Source: JAHIJO01 sp964486075 (GTDB taxonomy: Bacteria; Verrucomicrobiota; Kiritimatiellia; JAAZAB01). Taken from it: a stretch of DNA of 64,000 bases. The notes under the pieces are model-generated. The model did not search any database and was not told the origin of the DNA. It saw only the letters and a list, made by a program, of their open reading frames with translations. Both the position numbers and the translations under genes were made by a program. Positions 41,033-49,684 of the stretch are shown here, piece after piece; within the stretch, counting starts at the first letter, position 1; every line of letters starts with the position of its first letter. The stretch lies in NCBI GenBank assembly GCA_964486075.1, contig CAZALU010000001.1, positions 39,036 to 103,035 on the forward strand, read 5' to 3'.

Positions 41033-43786
41033 ATGCCATCCAAGAAGAAAGCCAAGAGCGGAAAAAATGCTAAATATGTGTATTCGTTTGGGATCAAAAA
41101 ATATACCGAGGGCCGAGCCGAGCTGAAAAACCTGCTGGGCGGCAAGGGTGCCAACTTGGCCGAGATGTGCCTACTGGGGCTACCGGTGCCTGCCGGGTTC
41201 ACCATTTCTACGGAATGCTGTAATGCCTTTTTCCAGAACAAGATGAAATTTCCGGCTAGCGTAAAAAATGAAGTTGAAACGGCTCTGGCCAAAATCGAGA
41301 CTCAAATGGGCATGCGATTTGGTGATCCCCTGAATCCGCTGCTGATTTCCTGTCGTTCCGGCGCCCGTAAATCTATGCCCGGCATGATGGAAACGGTCCT
41401 GAATGTCGGCCTGTGTTCACGCACGATTCCCGGCTTGATCGCCAAGACGAGCAATGGCCGGTTTGTGTACGACGCCTACCGCCGTCTGATCATGATGTAT
41501 TCGGACGTGGTCATGGAAAAGGCCGAGGGCATCGAGCCGGCCGAGGACCAGGGCATCCGCAAACAGCTTGACAACATACTGGTGGCACTCAAGAAATCTC
41601 GGGGCTACGATAAGGACACTGACCTGACAGTTGACGAGCTCAAGACACTGTGCGAGGAGTTCAAGGCACGGGTTAAACTGGTGCTGGGCAAGAGCTTCCC
41701 GGATGATCCGCTGGCGCAGTTATGGGGCGGGGTCGGCGCGGTTTTTAAGAGCTGGAACGGCAAACGCGCCATCTCCTATCGCCGTATCGAGGGCATTCCC
41801 GACGAGTGGGGCACTGCTGTCAATGTGCAGGCCATGGTGTTCGGTAACATGGGCGATTCGTCCGCGACCGGTGTCGCTTTCAGCCGCAATCCGGCCAACG
41901 GCGAACATAAGTTTTACGGCGAATGGCTGGTCAACGCCCAGGGCGAGGATGTCGTGGCCGGCACCCGTACTCCTAATCCTCTGAACGAAGCCACCAAGAG
42001 CGAACATAACGCGCTCCTGCCGTCGCTGGAAACAGCCATGCCGACGATCTACCGGAGCTTGGATGCGATCCAGAAGAAGCTGGAAAAACATTATCGCGAC
42101 ATGCAGGACATCGAGTTTACCATTCAGGAAGACAAACTCTATATGCTCCAGTGCCGCGTTGGCAAGCGTACCGGCACCGCCGCGCTGAATATGGCCATGG
42201 ATATGGTGGCTGAAAAACTGATTACTCCGAAAGAAGCTGTCATGCGGGTTTCCTCGGCCCAGCTGGACGAGCTTTTGCATCCGATCGTGGATCCCAGTGC
42301 CGAAAAAAGCACTAAGGTCCTGGTCAAGGGCCTGCCCGCCGGGCCTGGCGGCGCGGTTGGACAGATCGTTTTCACCGCGGCGTCCGCCGTGGAGTGGGCC
42401 AAGACCGGCAAAAAAATCATCCTTGTCCGCGAAGAAACAAATCCGGAAGATGTGGAAGGCATGCGCGTTGCGGAAGGCATTCTGACGGCCCGAGGAGGCA
42501 TGACGAGCCACGCTGCATTGGTGGCGCGCGGCTGGGGCAAGTGCTGTATCGTTGGCGCCAGCGCCATCCACGTGGATGTGGCATCAAGAAAGATGGCCAT
42601 CGGTGGGCTCTCATTCAAGGAAGGCGATTTTGTGACATTGAATGGGACGCGGGGTTATGTTTATGCCGGGCAACTGCCGATGATCGACGCCACGGAGAAC
42701 CCCCTCTTTCAGAAATTCATGAAAATCGTGGATACTTATCGGACACTGGGTGTGCGCGCCAACGCGGATACTCCAGCGGACGCCGCCAATGCCCGCTATT
42801 TCGGTGCCGAGGGAATCGGTCTTTTCCGCACCGAGCACATGTTTTACGGCAAGGGCAGCGACCAATCGCTCTTTTTCCTGCGCAAAATGATTCTCAGTAA
42901 AACGGTGGACGAGCGCCGCCGGGCTCTGGACGAACTGTATCCCTTCGTCAAGGCCTCCATCAAGAGCACGTTGGAGGCAATGGACGGCCTGCCGGTAACC
43001 ATTCGGTTGCTGGATCCGCCCCTGCACGAGTTCGTGCCCAAGAGCGCAGAGAATCAAAAGGAACTCGCTGCCAGCTTGGGCATTACGGCGGCGGAGATCC
43101 GGCAACGTGGCGAAGAACTGCATGAGTCCAACCCCATGATGGGCCATCGCGGTGTCCGGCTTGGCATAACCTATCCGGAAGTGACCGAGATGCAGGTGCG
43201 AGCTATTTTCGAAGCCGCCGGCGAGCTGCTCAAGGCTGGCAAAAAATGCAAGCCCGAGATCATGGTGCCAGTGACCTGCGATGTTCGCGAACTTAGCAAT
43301 CAGAAGGCTCTTTGCGTAAAAATCTACAAAGAAACTCTGAAAAGCATGAACCTGCGCAAGATTCCGTATGCCTACGGCACGATGATCGAAATCCCGCGGG
43401 CCTGCCTGCTGGCCGATAAGATGGCCGAAGAAGCCGAGTTCTTCTCGTTCGGAACCAATGACCTGAGCCAGATGGGCTTCGGCTTCAGCCGGGACGATAT
43501 CGGCGGATTCATGAGCGGTTACCTAGATAATAAAATCCTGGACGCCGATCCGTTCCAAACTATCGACCAGGAGGGCATCGGACAATTGATAGAGATGGCG
43601 GTGCGGAAAGGGCGCAAGACTAAAAAAGACCTGAAGATTGGCATCTGTGGCGAACAGGGTGGCGATCCTGCTTCCGTGGAATTCTGCTTCAAAGCCGGTT
43701 TGAATTACGTCAGTTGCAGTCCGTTCCGTGTGCCGATAGCCCGTTTGGCAGCCGCCCAGGCCGCCATCAGCGCCGGGAAAAAATAA
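41033..43786 (+). CDS. ppdK: pyruvate, phosphate dikinase
   Basis: 917-residue enzyme interconverting pyruvate + ATP + Pi and PEP + AMP + PPi. Order: an ATP-grasp N-domain (LLGGKGANLAEMCLLGLPVPAGF near residue 35, RSGARKSMPGMMETVLNVGL), the swivelling phosphohistidine domain (ILTARGGMTSHAALVARGWGKCCIVGA with catalytic H in MTSHAA, near residue 494) and the C-terminal PEP-binding TIM barrel (GIGLFRTEHMFY, SFGTNDLSQMGFGFSRDD, with catalytic C in GICGEQGGDP). AGGAG precedes the ATG. It works with the membrane pyrophosphatase at 16078, which uses PPi. A promoter-like sequence and a clear terminator make it a single-gene unit. Confidence 0.98.
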   Translation: MPSKKKAKSGKNAKYVYSFGIKKYTEGRAELKNLLGGKGANLAEMCLLGLPVPAGFTISTECCNAFFQNKMKFPASVKNEVETALAKIETQMGMRFGDPLNPLLISCRSGARKSMPGMMETVLNVGLCSRTIPGLIAKTSNGRFVYDAYRRLIMMYSDVVMEKAEGIEPAEDQGIRKQLDNILVALKKSRGYDKDTDLTVDELKTLCEEFKARVKLVLGKSFPDDPLAQLWGGVGAVFKSWNGKRAISYRRIEGIPDEWGTAVNVQAMVFGNMGDSSATGVAFSRNPANGEHKFYGEWLVNAQGEDVVAGTRTPNPLNEATKSEHNALLPSLETAMPTIYRSLDAIQKKLEKHYRDMQDIEFTIQEDKLYMLQCRVGKRTGTAALNMAMDMVAEKLITPKEAVMRVSSAQLDELLHPIVDPSAEKSTKVLVKGLPAGPGGAVGQIVFTAASAVEWAKTGKKIILVREETNPEDVEGMRVAEGILTARGGMTSHAALVARGWGKCCIVGASAIHVDVASRKMAIGGLSFKEGDFVTLNGTRGYVYAGQLPMIDATENPLFQKFMKIVDTYRTLGVRANADTPADAANARYFGAEGIGLFRTEHMFYGKGSDQSLFFLRKMILSKTVDERRRALDELYPFVKASIKSTLEAMDGLPVTIRLLDPPLHEFVPKSAENQKELAASLGITAAEIRQRGEELHESNPMMGHRGVRLGITYPEVTEMQVRAIFEAAGELLKAGKKCKPEIMVPVTCDVRELSNQKALCVKIYKETLKSMNLRKIPYAYGTMIEIPRACLLADKMAEEAEFFSFGTNDLSQMGFGFSRDDIGGFMSGYLDNKILDADPFQTIDQEGIGQLIEMAVRKGRKTKKDLKIGICGEQGGDPASVEFCFKAGLNYVSCSPFRVPIARLAAAQAAISAGKK

Positions 43787-43806
43787 GTATACTTTTGAGT
43801 TATTCG

Positions 43807-43843
43807 AGCCACGGAGGCCTATAAACCTCCGTGGCTTTTTTTT
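43807..43843 (+). terminator. Rho-independent terminator of ppdK
   Basis: An 11-bp stem AGCCACGGAGG (43807-43817) and CCTCCGTGGCT (43826-43836) with an 8-nt loop is followed by a run of eight T (43836-43843), 20 bp past the ppdK stop. Confidence 0.92.
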
Positions 43844-43913
43844 ACCTGGTTCAAAATGTCCGTCTTGGGTAACGCTTTATCCGGATTTGTTTATCAATGC
43901 TTATGGAAGCAAC

Positions 43914-43985
43914 AGCAATTGTAATTATGGCCATACCCGCGACGCAAGGCCGCGAGGGGCTAAAGGCCATAATACGAATTGTTGT
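43914..43985. repeat. CGCGACnCAAGGnCGCGA family repeat
   Basis: AATTGTAATTATGGCC and GGCCATAATACGAATT form near-inverted arms around GCGACGCAAGGCCGCGAGG and GGCTAAA. Closest to 31250-31312. The segment just before it (43849-43899) is a repeat of 12092-12146. Confidence 0.6.
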
Positions 43986-44002
43986 GGAAACAATAGGGCC
44001 AC

Positions 44003-44033
44003 TTGACAACATCCCGGGTTTTGGCATTATATT
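44003..44033 (+). promoter_or_regulatory. putative promoter of the TPR gene
   Basis: TTGACA (44003-44008) and TATATT (44028-44033) with 19 bp between, or TTATAT at 18 bp; 26 bp before the ATG at 44060. Confidence 0.35.
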
Positions 44034-44059
44034 CCTGATTGCGGCGTGCTGGAACGATC

Positions 44060-44464
44060 ATGAAAAAGAAAACACGTAAAATTCGCGTTGAAATTATCAA
44101 GGAACTAGAATTCCTTGAATCTCTGTCGCAGCGCTGTCGGCAGGACCGAGATATTCTTATGGCGCTGGGCGATTTATACACCAAGGTCGGCCGGCATGAA
44201 GATGGTTTGAAGATCGATTTGGAGCTCAGCGCATTATGTCCCGGCGAGTCAGCGGTGTGGTATAATCTGGCTTGCAGTTATGCTCTGACCGCTCGTAAAG
44301 ATGAAGCGCTCTCTTCCCTTTTCCGCGCCGTGGACCTTGGATACAGGGATGTAGGAATGATCCGCAAAGATTCTCACCTTGAGTCCATCCGGCAGGATCG
44401 GAGGTTCCAAGCGCTCGTGCTACGCCTGCTAACCGACCATAATTCCACGCCCCGTTCCGCATGA
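44060..44464 (+). CDS. small TPR-repeat protein
   Basis: 134 residues. A basic N-terminus (KKKTRKIRVEIIKELE) precedes two tetratricopeptide repeats: RDILMALGDLYTKVGRHEDGLKIDL and AVWYNLACSYALTARKDEALSSLFRAVDLGY, then HLESIRQDRRFQALVLRLL, the closing motif often seen in bacterial TPR proteins. It is cytoplasmic by sequence. It has a promoter-like sequence of its own, ends 29 bp from the convergent zinc-ribbon gene at 44494, and is likely a protein-protein adaptor. Function cannot be read further. Confidence 0.75.
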   Translation: MKKKTRKIRVEIIKELEFLESLSQRCRQDRDILMALGDLYTKVGRHEDGLKIDLELSALCPGESAVWYNLACSYALTARKDEALSSLFRAVDLGYRDVGMIRKDSHLESIRQDRRFQALVLRLLTDHNSTPRSA

Positions 44465-44493
44465 CGGACTGCAGGCTGATGCGGTTCTATTTA

Positions 44494-45408
44494 TCACAGC
44501 GCGGGGATAGCAATGGTTTTTTTACAAGCCGGACAGACGATCGATCTACCCTGCCAATCCATTTTAGCTCCTAGCTTTTGCTGACATGCAGGACAGTAAA
44601 ACTTGAATGCCCCTTCGGCCTTGTTGATTTCTGCGATCGGCGAGGGTGGCACTGGGGCTGTCGGAGCAGGTTCCGGTTTTCCCTGTGCCATGCCCGATTG
44701 TGCGACAGGAGTCTGGGCCTCCTCCGGTGCAGCTGCGGTAACTTCGCTCCGGGGTGTTGACTCGTTTGGAACAAGCGGCTTCTTGGCGACTGCTGGTGCC
44801 GCACCGGACGCCGAGCCGGCAGACATGGTAGTTTTAACCTTTGGAGCCAGCTTGAATTTAACGACGGCTGGAGTTTCGGGAGACTTCAGCTCGATTTCAT
44901 GGAAATCCGAGGGCTTTTCGGCCGAAGCGGGTTTGGCCGCAATTTTAAAGACTGGTTTTGGATTGACCGCGGCTTTTTTTGGTTGCGTTATTGTCATTTT
45001 GCGCTGACTTGTGGGAACGCAGACCGGTGCTTCCGGCGTTTGCAACACAGGCACAGGGGTGCTCGCGGGGTCCGACTGCTGGACAACCGGCGATTGCTCG
45101 GGCGCTGCCCTGAATTCAGGCGTTAGAGACTCTGGCACTGGCGATAACGTCACCGGCTTGGCGACTGCCGGCGAGGCAGGTGGGGGGATGGCTACGACTT
45201 TGGGCTTGGTCGGTAAAGGCGATTGTGCTGCATTGCTCCTTGTAATATGCACGGTCTTGAGCTGGGGCTCGATCGGTGTCTTAGTGAGCTTATTCTCCGG
45301 CCCGGGCGAGGCAACTGCCTGAAGCGGGGCGGGAGCCGCCGACTCGGGTTGTTCCGGCCGTGCCGGCACCACCATTTTTACCTTAGGCACTTTGATCTTT
45401 ATTTGCAT
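44494..45408 (-). CDS. Pro/Ala/Val-rich protein with C-terminal zinc ribbon
   Basis: 304 residues that I do not recognise as a family. Most of it (about 15-260) is low-complexity sequence rich in P, A, V, T and K, with repeated PVP-, PEA- and KPK-type runs, probably a disordered linker. The C-terminus carries a zinc ribbon with CPACQQKL and, after 14 residues, CPACKKT. A very similar ribbon (CPACGQKL..CPNCKKP) occurs in the gene at 46402-47037, two genes upstream in the same direction. The start MQIKIKVPKVKM is not hydrophobic, so it looks cytoplasmic. It may act as a docking protein of a small cluster. Confidence 0.7.
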   Translation of the reverse strand: MQIKIKVPKVKMVVPARPEQPESAAPAPLQAVASPGPENKLTKTPIEPQLKTVHITRSNAAQSPLPTKPKVVAIPPPASPAVAKPVTLSPVPESLTPEFRAAPEQSPVVQQSDPASTPVPVLQTPEAPVCVPTSQRKMTITQPKKAAVNPKPVFKIAAKPASAEKPSDFHEIELKSPETPAVVKFKLAPKVKTTMSAGSASGAAPAVAKKPLVPNESTPRSEVTAAAPEEAQTPVAQSGMAQGKPEPAPTAPVPPSPIAEINKAEGAFKFYCPACQQKLGAKMDWQGRSIVCPACKKTIAIPAL

Positions 45409-45480
45409 GGGTTGGTCGTCCTTTATTCCGAGACCTTGCTCCGTTATTTCTTCGGCTTGGCGCGCGGGAGTGTGCGCTTG

Positions 45481-46290
45481 CTAGCGCTCCCCGGCCTCCA
45501 AGCGCTTCTGTTGTTCGACGCCGACTTCGCTGATGCTGGCCACGACCCGGAATCCGCGGTTCATGCCCCGGCTGTCCGGGGTATTGCTGCGGCGGCGGGA
45601 CAGTTTTAGAAAGTCTGGATGGCAATCCGACCACGAGGCGCCCTTAAACACCCTGACTGGCGATGCTTTATCAGTGTCTTCGCACCATTCCCAGACATTG
45701 CCGCCTACGCCGAACAAGCCCCATCTGTTTTGTCCGCTACGCTGGACAGGGCAGGAGACTCGGAAACCATCGTCATTATCCAGCTTCGGTCCCGGTTCTC
45801 TGTTTTCACGGCCGAAATAATTCCAGTCCTGAGGCGGAGGCCAATTGGGGCCCCAGGGGTATTCCGTATTCTGGCCGCAAGCAGCAAAGGTTTCCCATTC
45901 TTTTTCCGTCGGGAGCCGGAATTCATAGCGTTTGGCGTCGATAACGCCGTGGCTTTTAGATAGCCAGTCGCAGAAAGCCTGCGCTTCGTTCCAGCTCACG
46001 TTAACAACCGGCTGGTTGTCGCCGTCCAAGTTCCGCTGGTTGTGCTGTCCGCTGGTATGTTTTGGATCGAAACTCCGGAATTGCCGATTGCTGACTTCAT
46101 ATTTCCCGACAAACAAGTCCAGTTGATCGATCCAGATCGTCTGGAGCACAACCTTGTTGCCGAGGTTGAAGAACAGAGTTTTGTGTTCGCTTTCGTCGTT
46201 ATCCGTTGGATCAATTCCGTTGCAATCCGCCAGCAATATCTGGATAAACAATAAACACAAGCCTGCCATCCGCCAAGGAGCATGATTCAT
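45481..46290 (-). CDS. formylglycine-generating-enzyme-like (SUMF1/FGE-sulfatase) lipoprotein
   Basis: 269 residues. A hydrophobic N-terminus (MAGLCLLFIQILLADC) ends in a lipobox-like LADC, so it is probably a lipoprotein. The rest is the FGE/SUMF1 fold: FVGKYEVSNRQFRSF, QPVVNVSWNEAQAFCDWL, FRLPTEKEWETFAACGQ, YPWG, GLFGVGGNVWEWCED, VFKGASW and GFRVVAS at the end. In FGE these segments form the active enzyme, which needs two cysteines; here they are not clearly placed, so it may be one of the many bacterial homologues that are not sulfatase activators. It sits between two zinc-ribbon genes on the same strand. Confidence 0.85.
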   Translation of the reverse strand: MNHAPWRMAGLCLLFIQILLADCNGIDPTDNDESEHKTLFFNLGNKVVLQTIWIDQLDLFVGKYEVSNRQFRSFDPKHTSGQHNQRNLDGDNQPVVNVSWNEAQAFCDWLSKSHGVIDAKRYEFRLPTEKEWETFAACGQNTEYPWGPNWPPPQDWNYFGRENREPGPKLDNDDGFRVSCPVQRSGQNRWGLFGVGGNVWEWCEDTDKASPVRVFKGASWSDCHPDFLKLSRRRSNTPDSRGMNRGFRVVASISEVGVEQQKRLEAGER

Positions 46291-46401
46291 GAGTTTTTCT
46301 CCAGGCGCAGCACATACCGCACCGGCATGGGAAGCGCGAAAGGCTCGGGGTTTGGCAGGGGTGGCGCGACATGCGTTTTGAGCCAGGCCATCATCCTTGC
46401 C

Positions 46402-47037
46402 CTAGCTGTCCTGAACCTGGATGCGCACGGTTGCGTTTTTCAGCGCTTCAGCTGTCATGCCCGCCGTTGAAGGCTTGATTCCCACAGACATCGTATCCAG
46501 CAGTTGGGCTATGGCCAACCCTAATGACTCAGTATCGGTGCGGACCATTTTGATGATCGGCACGCTTTCCGGAAGCATAAGTTGAGATTTTAAATGATCG
46601 GGCTGGGAAAGGATAACAAACGGTTTTTTGCAGTTCGGGCACCGTCCGCGCTTGCCGATATCAATATCGCGCAGCCATAGTTTCTGGCCGCAGGCCGGGC
46701 AACTGATTTTGAAATCCACTTCGCCCTTGTCGCGGAGCAGAAAGAGAGCGATAGGCACGTTCAGTTCATTGGGAAGATGCCTATAAATCATTTTTATCTT
46801 GTCCAGAGAGAGCACATCCAGAAAGCGTACCACGATCGCAATTGCGTCCGCCTTGGCGACGTGTTCCTCGAAGGTTGGATCCTGGCTGGGATCGCCCGCG
46901 ATGATGTTGAAGCAGATCCGGGTGTTGCCGATGATCAATTCGTTTTTTTGCTCCGCCACAGCTGGTTCGATGAAGGATTCCGCCAGTTCCCGGTAAATGG
47001 ACAAGATCAATATATTAATGGTTTTTAATTCGGACAT
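46402..47037 (-). CDS. Rossmann-like protein with embedded zinc ribbon
   Basis: 211 residues that I do not assign to a known family. An N-terminal alternating pattern (TINILILSIYRELAESF, IIGNTRICFNIIAGDPS, DAIAIVVRFLDVLSLDKIK, VPIALFLLRDKGEVDF) resembles a small-GTPase-like fold without a P-loop. A zinc ribbon CPACGQKLW..CPNCKKPF is then inserted, and the last strand-helix (VPIIKMVRTDTESLGLAIAQLL) would complete the fold. ATG 47037 has GGGAGA 6 nt upstream; the frame is open to 47133. It lies upstream of the FGE-like and zinc-ribbon genes in the same direction. Confidence 0.72.
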   Translation of the reverse strand: MSELKTINILILSIYRELAESFIEPAVAEQKNELIIGNTRICFNIIAGDPSQDPTFEEHVAKADAIAIVVRFLDVLSLDKIKMIYRHLPNELNVPIALFLLRDKGEVDFKISCPACGQKLWLRDIDIGKRGRCPNCKKPFVILSQPDHLKSQLMLPESVPIIKMVRTDTESLGLAIAQLLDTMSVGIKPSTAGMTAEALKNATVRIQVQDS

Positions 47038-47249
47038 ATGTTCTCCCGCGTTTGATTTATTAACAGAGGTTAATATTCCAACTCGCAATTTACGATACAC
47101 AGGCAGTAGACCAGATCGCCTCATTCGGTTCAAGCAAAAAAGATAATAAAAGCGTAAAAAACTCTTTGCTGATAATGGAGTTCATAGTATGTTTTTATGG
47201 CAACGGCTGCAACAATAAGCGGCGTGTTTTTCGTTGCAAGGAAAACTGA

Positions 47250-47831
47250 ATGCTATACGGAAGATACCTTGTCGGCGCGGTCGGACTGTGGCTGGCTGCG
47301 GGTGCGCTGTCGGCGCAGGCTGACGAGACGCTGGTTTGCGCCCTGGATAATGTAAACGATGTCACGCTTACCCTCGAAGGCGGCGCAAGCGCGGGGGTGG
47401 GAATTGACGAGGAAGTGAAGCACAACACCAAACCGGCGCTCGGGCTGCGGGGCGAATGGAGCATGGCTTGGGATAGCGTGATTCTTGAGCTCAAGCCGGT
47501 GCTGTTGGCCGGGGCACCCGAAACGGTATACCTGGCGTTCAAGGGCGACACCAACCTGGTCGGCAAGATCCAGGTTGTCATTAAGGATTCCAAGGGTGAG
47601 ACCTTGCATGCCACGTTGAGCAAGTCCGTGAATAATGCAGGCTGGCAGGAGCTGCAGGCGCCCATACCAGGACCGGAAGCGGTCTGGGATGGCGGAGACG
47701 CCAATCGCCGGCTCAATCCGCCATGTGTTTTGACCGCCCTGATTGTTTATGCCCGTCAGCCAGCCCAGGCCACCGTCTTTTTTTCCGATCTTAGGGTCAA
47801 ACTGCGCGCATCGCGGCCGCCGGCCCAATGA
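47250..47831 (+). CDS. secreted beta-rich protein of unknown function
   Basis: 193 residues with a clear signal peptide (MLYGRYLVGAVGLWLAAGALSAQA, cut near residue 24). The mature part has alternating strands such as SVILELKPVLLAGAPETVYLAF, KIQVVIKDSKGETLHATL and ATVFFSDLRVKL, like a carbohydrate-binding or discoidin-like beta sandwich (FSDLRV is common at the end of such domains). I do not recognise a family. It is divergent from the zinc-ribbon gene at 46402 and ends 13 bp from the convergent CCA enzyme gene. Confidence 0.72.
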   Translation: MLYGRYLVGAVGLWLAAGALSAQADETLVCALDNVNDVTLTLEGGASAGVGIDEEVKHNTKPALGLRGEWSMAWDSVILELKPVLLAGAPETVYLAFKGDTNLVGKIQVVIKDSKGETLHATLSKSVNNAGWQELQAPIPGPEAVWDGGDANRRLNPPCVLTALIVYARQPAQATVFFSDLRVKLRASRPPAQ

Positions 47832-47844
47832 AACGGCGGCGCCT

Positions 47845-49209
47845 TCAGGCGCTTTCCGCGCGTTTTGCGGCAATCAGTTTCTTCAGCCAGGCCAGCGATT
47901 CCTCCCGGTTGGCAACGGTTTCTTCCAGTTGCGCGTCGTAGGCCAGTTTTTTCCAGCGCCCGATCTCGCGCCCGTCCGGCACTCCCAGGGCCAGCAGATC
48001 GTGGCCGCTGATCCAGGGCTTGGGCAGCACCGGAGTTGCCCGGTATTCCCGTTCGAAGTCCTTCAGGAAATTAAAGTTTTGCATGTCGCCATGGCTGGCC
48101 GCGCAGTCCAGGCGGTGCAGTTCCAGTTCGAGCGGAAACGTGGGCGCGCCAACCAGCCGATGCAGGGTAGCGCGCCGCATTTTACGGACATCCATGAACC
48201 GCATATGATTGGCAACGCAGAAAACAATGGCTTTGATATCGTCGGATGGCAGACGTAAGCGCTTGAGCATGGTTTCCGCCAAACCGGCGCCCTGTGTTGC
48301 GTGCTGGTTGAAACGGATGCGTCCTTCCACTAGCTGAGCGGTCGGCGGCTTGCCTATATCATGCAGCAGGACAGCGTAGGCCAGGCGCAGGCTGGGCGAA
48401 CTGCCCGTCTGCCCGGCAGCCATGGCGTTAAGCATCAGCATGGTATGCGTAAAAACATCACCTTCCGGGTGGAACTGCGGCGGCTGGGCCTGGCCGTGCA
48501 TGGCCACGACCTCCGGCAGAATCGCTTGCAGCAGTCCGGCATCCAGCATCATGCTGATGGCATCGCCCGGCTGCGTCGATTCCAAGAGCGTACGCGTCAA
48601 CTCCTGCTGGATCCGCTCGGCGCTGATTTTCTTGATGAGGTCCGCGTTTTTACGAATGGCCTCGAATGTGGCGGGATCTATAGTGAAATCCAAGGTCGCG
48701 GCGAAGCGGATGGCGCGCAGCATGCGTAGGTGGTCTTCAGCGAACCGGTCTTCAGCCTTGCCCACCGCGCGGATCAGGCGCGCGACGATATCAGCCTGGC
48801 CATCGGTGTAATCGCGGATCTGGCCGGTTGCCGGATCGAAGAACAGGGCGTTGATGGTGAAATCTCGGCGCAGGGCGTCGGTTTTTTCATCTGTAAAGCT
48901 TACCGATTGAGGCCGGCGGCCGTCGCAGTAGACATGGTCTTGGCGGAAGGTGGCAACCTCGAACTCGTGATCGCCGATGATGACCCGAACGACTCCGAAG
49001 GCCTTGCCCACGGCAACCGCGCGTGGGAATAATGCCATGACCTGGTCAGGTGTGGCGTCGGTCGCGATATCGTAATCTTTCGGAACGCGCTGCATGATCA
49101 TGTCGCGGACACAGCCGCCGGCCCACAGGGCGGTAAACCCGGCGGACTGGAGCCGCCTTGCGGCTCGGTCAGCGGCTTCGCTTAACGGAGTTGGAATCAG
49201 GTGAATCAT
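47845..49209 (-). CDS. cca: CCA tRNA nucleotidyltransferase / poly(A) polymerase family
   Basis: 454-residue class II nucleotidyltransferase. Seen: LWAGGCVRDMIMQRVPKDYDIATDATPDQV with the GGxVRD and DxD catalytic pair near residues 32-45, RRDFTINALFFDPATGQIRDY, RMLRAIRFAATLDFTIDP, SAERIQQELTR, and an HD domain in LLHDIGKPPTA near residue 285. The HD domain is often phosphatase-active in bacterial CCA enzymes. It can add CCA to tRNA or, less likely, poly(A) to RNA. It lies downstream of the cdd-punA-deoA salvage region on the same strand. Confidence 0.93.
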   Translation of the reverse strand: MIHLIPTPLSEAADRAARRLQSAGFTALWAGGCVRDMIMQRVPKDYDIATDATPDQVMALFPRAVAVGKAFGVVRVIIGDHEFEVATFRQDHVYCDGRRPQSVSFTDEKTDALRRDFTINALFFDPATGQIRDYTDGQADIVARLIRAVGKAEDRFAEDHLRMLRAIRFAATLDFTIDPATFEAIRKNADLIKKISAERIQQELTRTLLESTQPGDAISMMLDAGLLQAILPEVVAMHGQAQPPQFHPEGDVFTHTMLMLNAMAAGQTGSSPSLRLAYAVLLHDIGKPPTAQLVEGRIRFNQHATQGAGLAETMLKRLRLPSDDIKAIVFCVANHMRFMDVRKMRRATLHRLVGAPTFPLELELHRLDCAASHGDMQNFNFLKDFEREYRATPVLPKPWISGHDLLALGVPDGREIGRWKKLAYDAQLEETVANREESLAWLKKLIAAKRAESA

Positions 49210-49284
49210 TGCGGGATCATAACTGTTTTAAGGGAGTTGACCAAGTAAAATGGATCTTCAGGTAATTATCTTCAGAAAATCAAA

Positions 49285-49370
49285 GAACCCACCCCATGCC
49301 CCTCCATGGAGATGATAAGACATTGCGAGCCAGTCGGCTCCTATCCTTGGAGGGGAGAGGGGTGGATTCC
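49285..49370. repeat. CCCCTCC/GGAGGGG family element
   Basis: GAACCCACCCCATGCCCC and the inverted GGAGGGGAGAGGGGTGG border a core GATAAGACATTGCGAGCCAG that matches the inverted cores at 18714 and 30203. Confidence 0.7.
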
Positions 49371-49684
49371 CATGTTGGGCTTAATTTCAGATTTCCTGAT
49401 CCGGGCTGACTGACGTTAAATCAATGGATGCGCCAGCCTATGTTTCGCCCGGATCAGGAAGTCTGAATTTAGAACTTCGCCCTAATATTTAGCTGAAACA
49501 CTATAAGTGGCCTCTCGGCACCAGCAATTCGCATTATGATCTTTAGACCCTCGCGACCTTATCGCGGGTGCAGAGATTAGCTGGGAAAGTGCTCTTTTCC
49601 AGCCAATCTGTCGTCCCTGCCACGCAAGGCGACAGGAGGCGCCGGCCGTAAAAGCTTGCCGCACAAACGGCGTCCTGTCGTTTT
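49371..49684. other. intergenic region with hairpin repeats, no gene
   Basis: Carries GCTGAATTTAG-type and CAATTCGCATTATGATC segments, then CAGCCAATCTGTCGTCCCTG and CGCAAGGCGACAGG, which recur near 14610-14710. Reading frames crossing it are repeat-derived. Confidence 0.5.
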
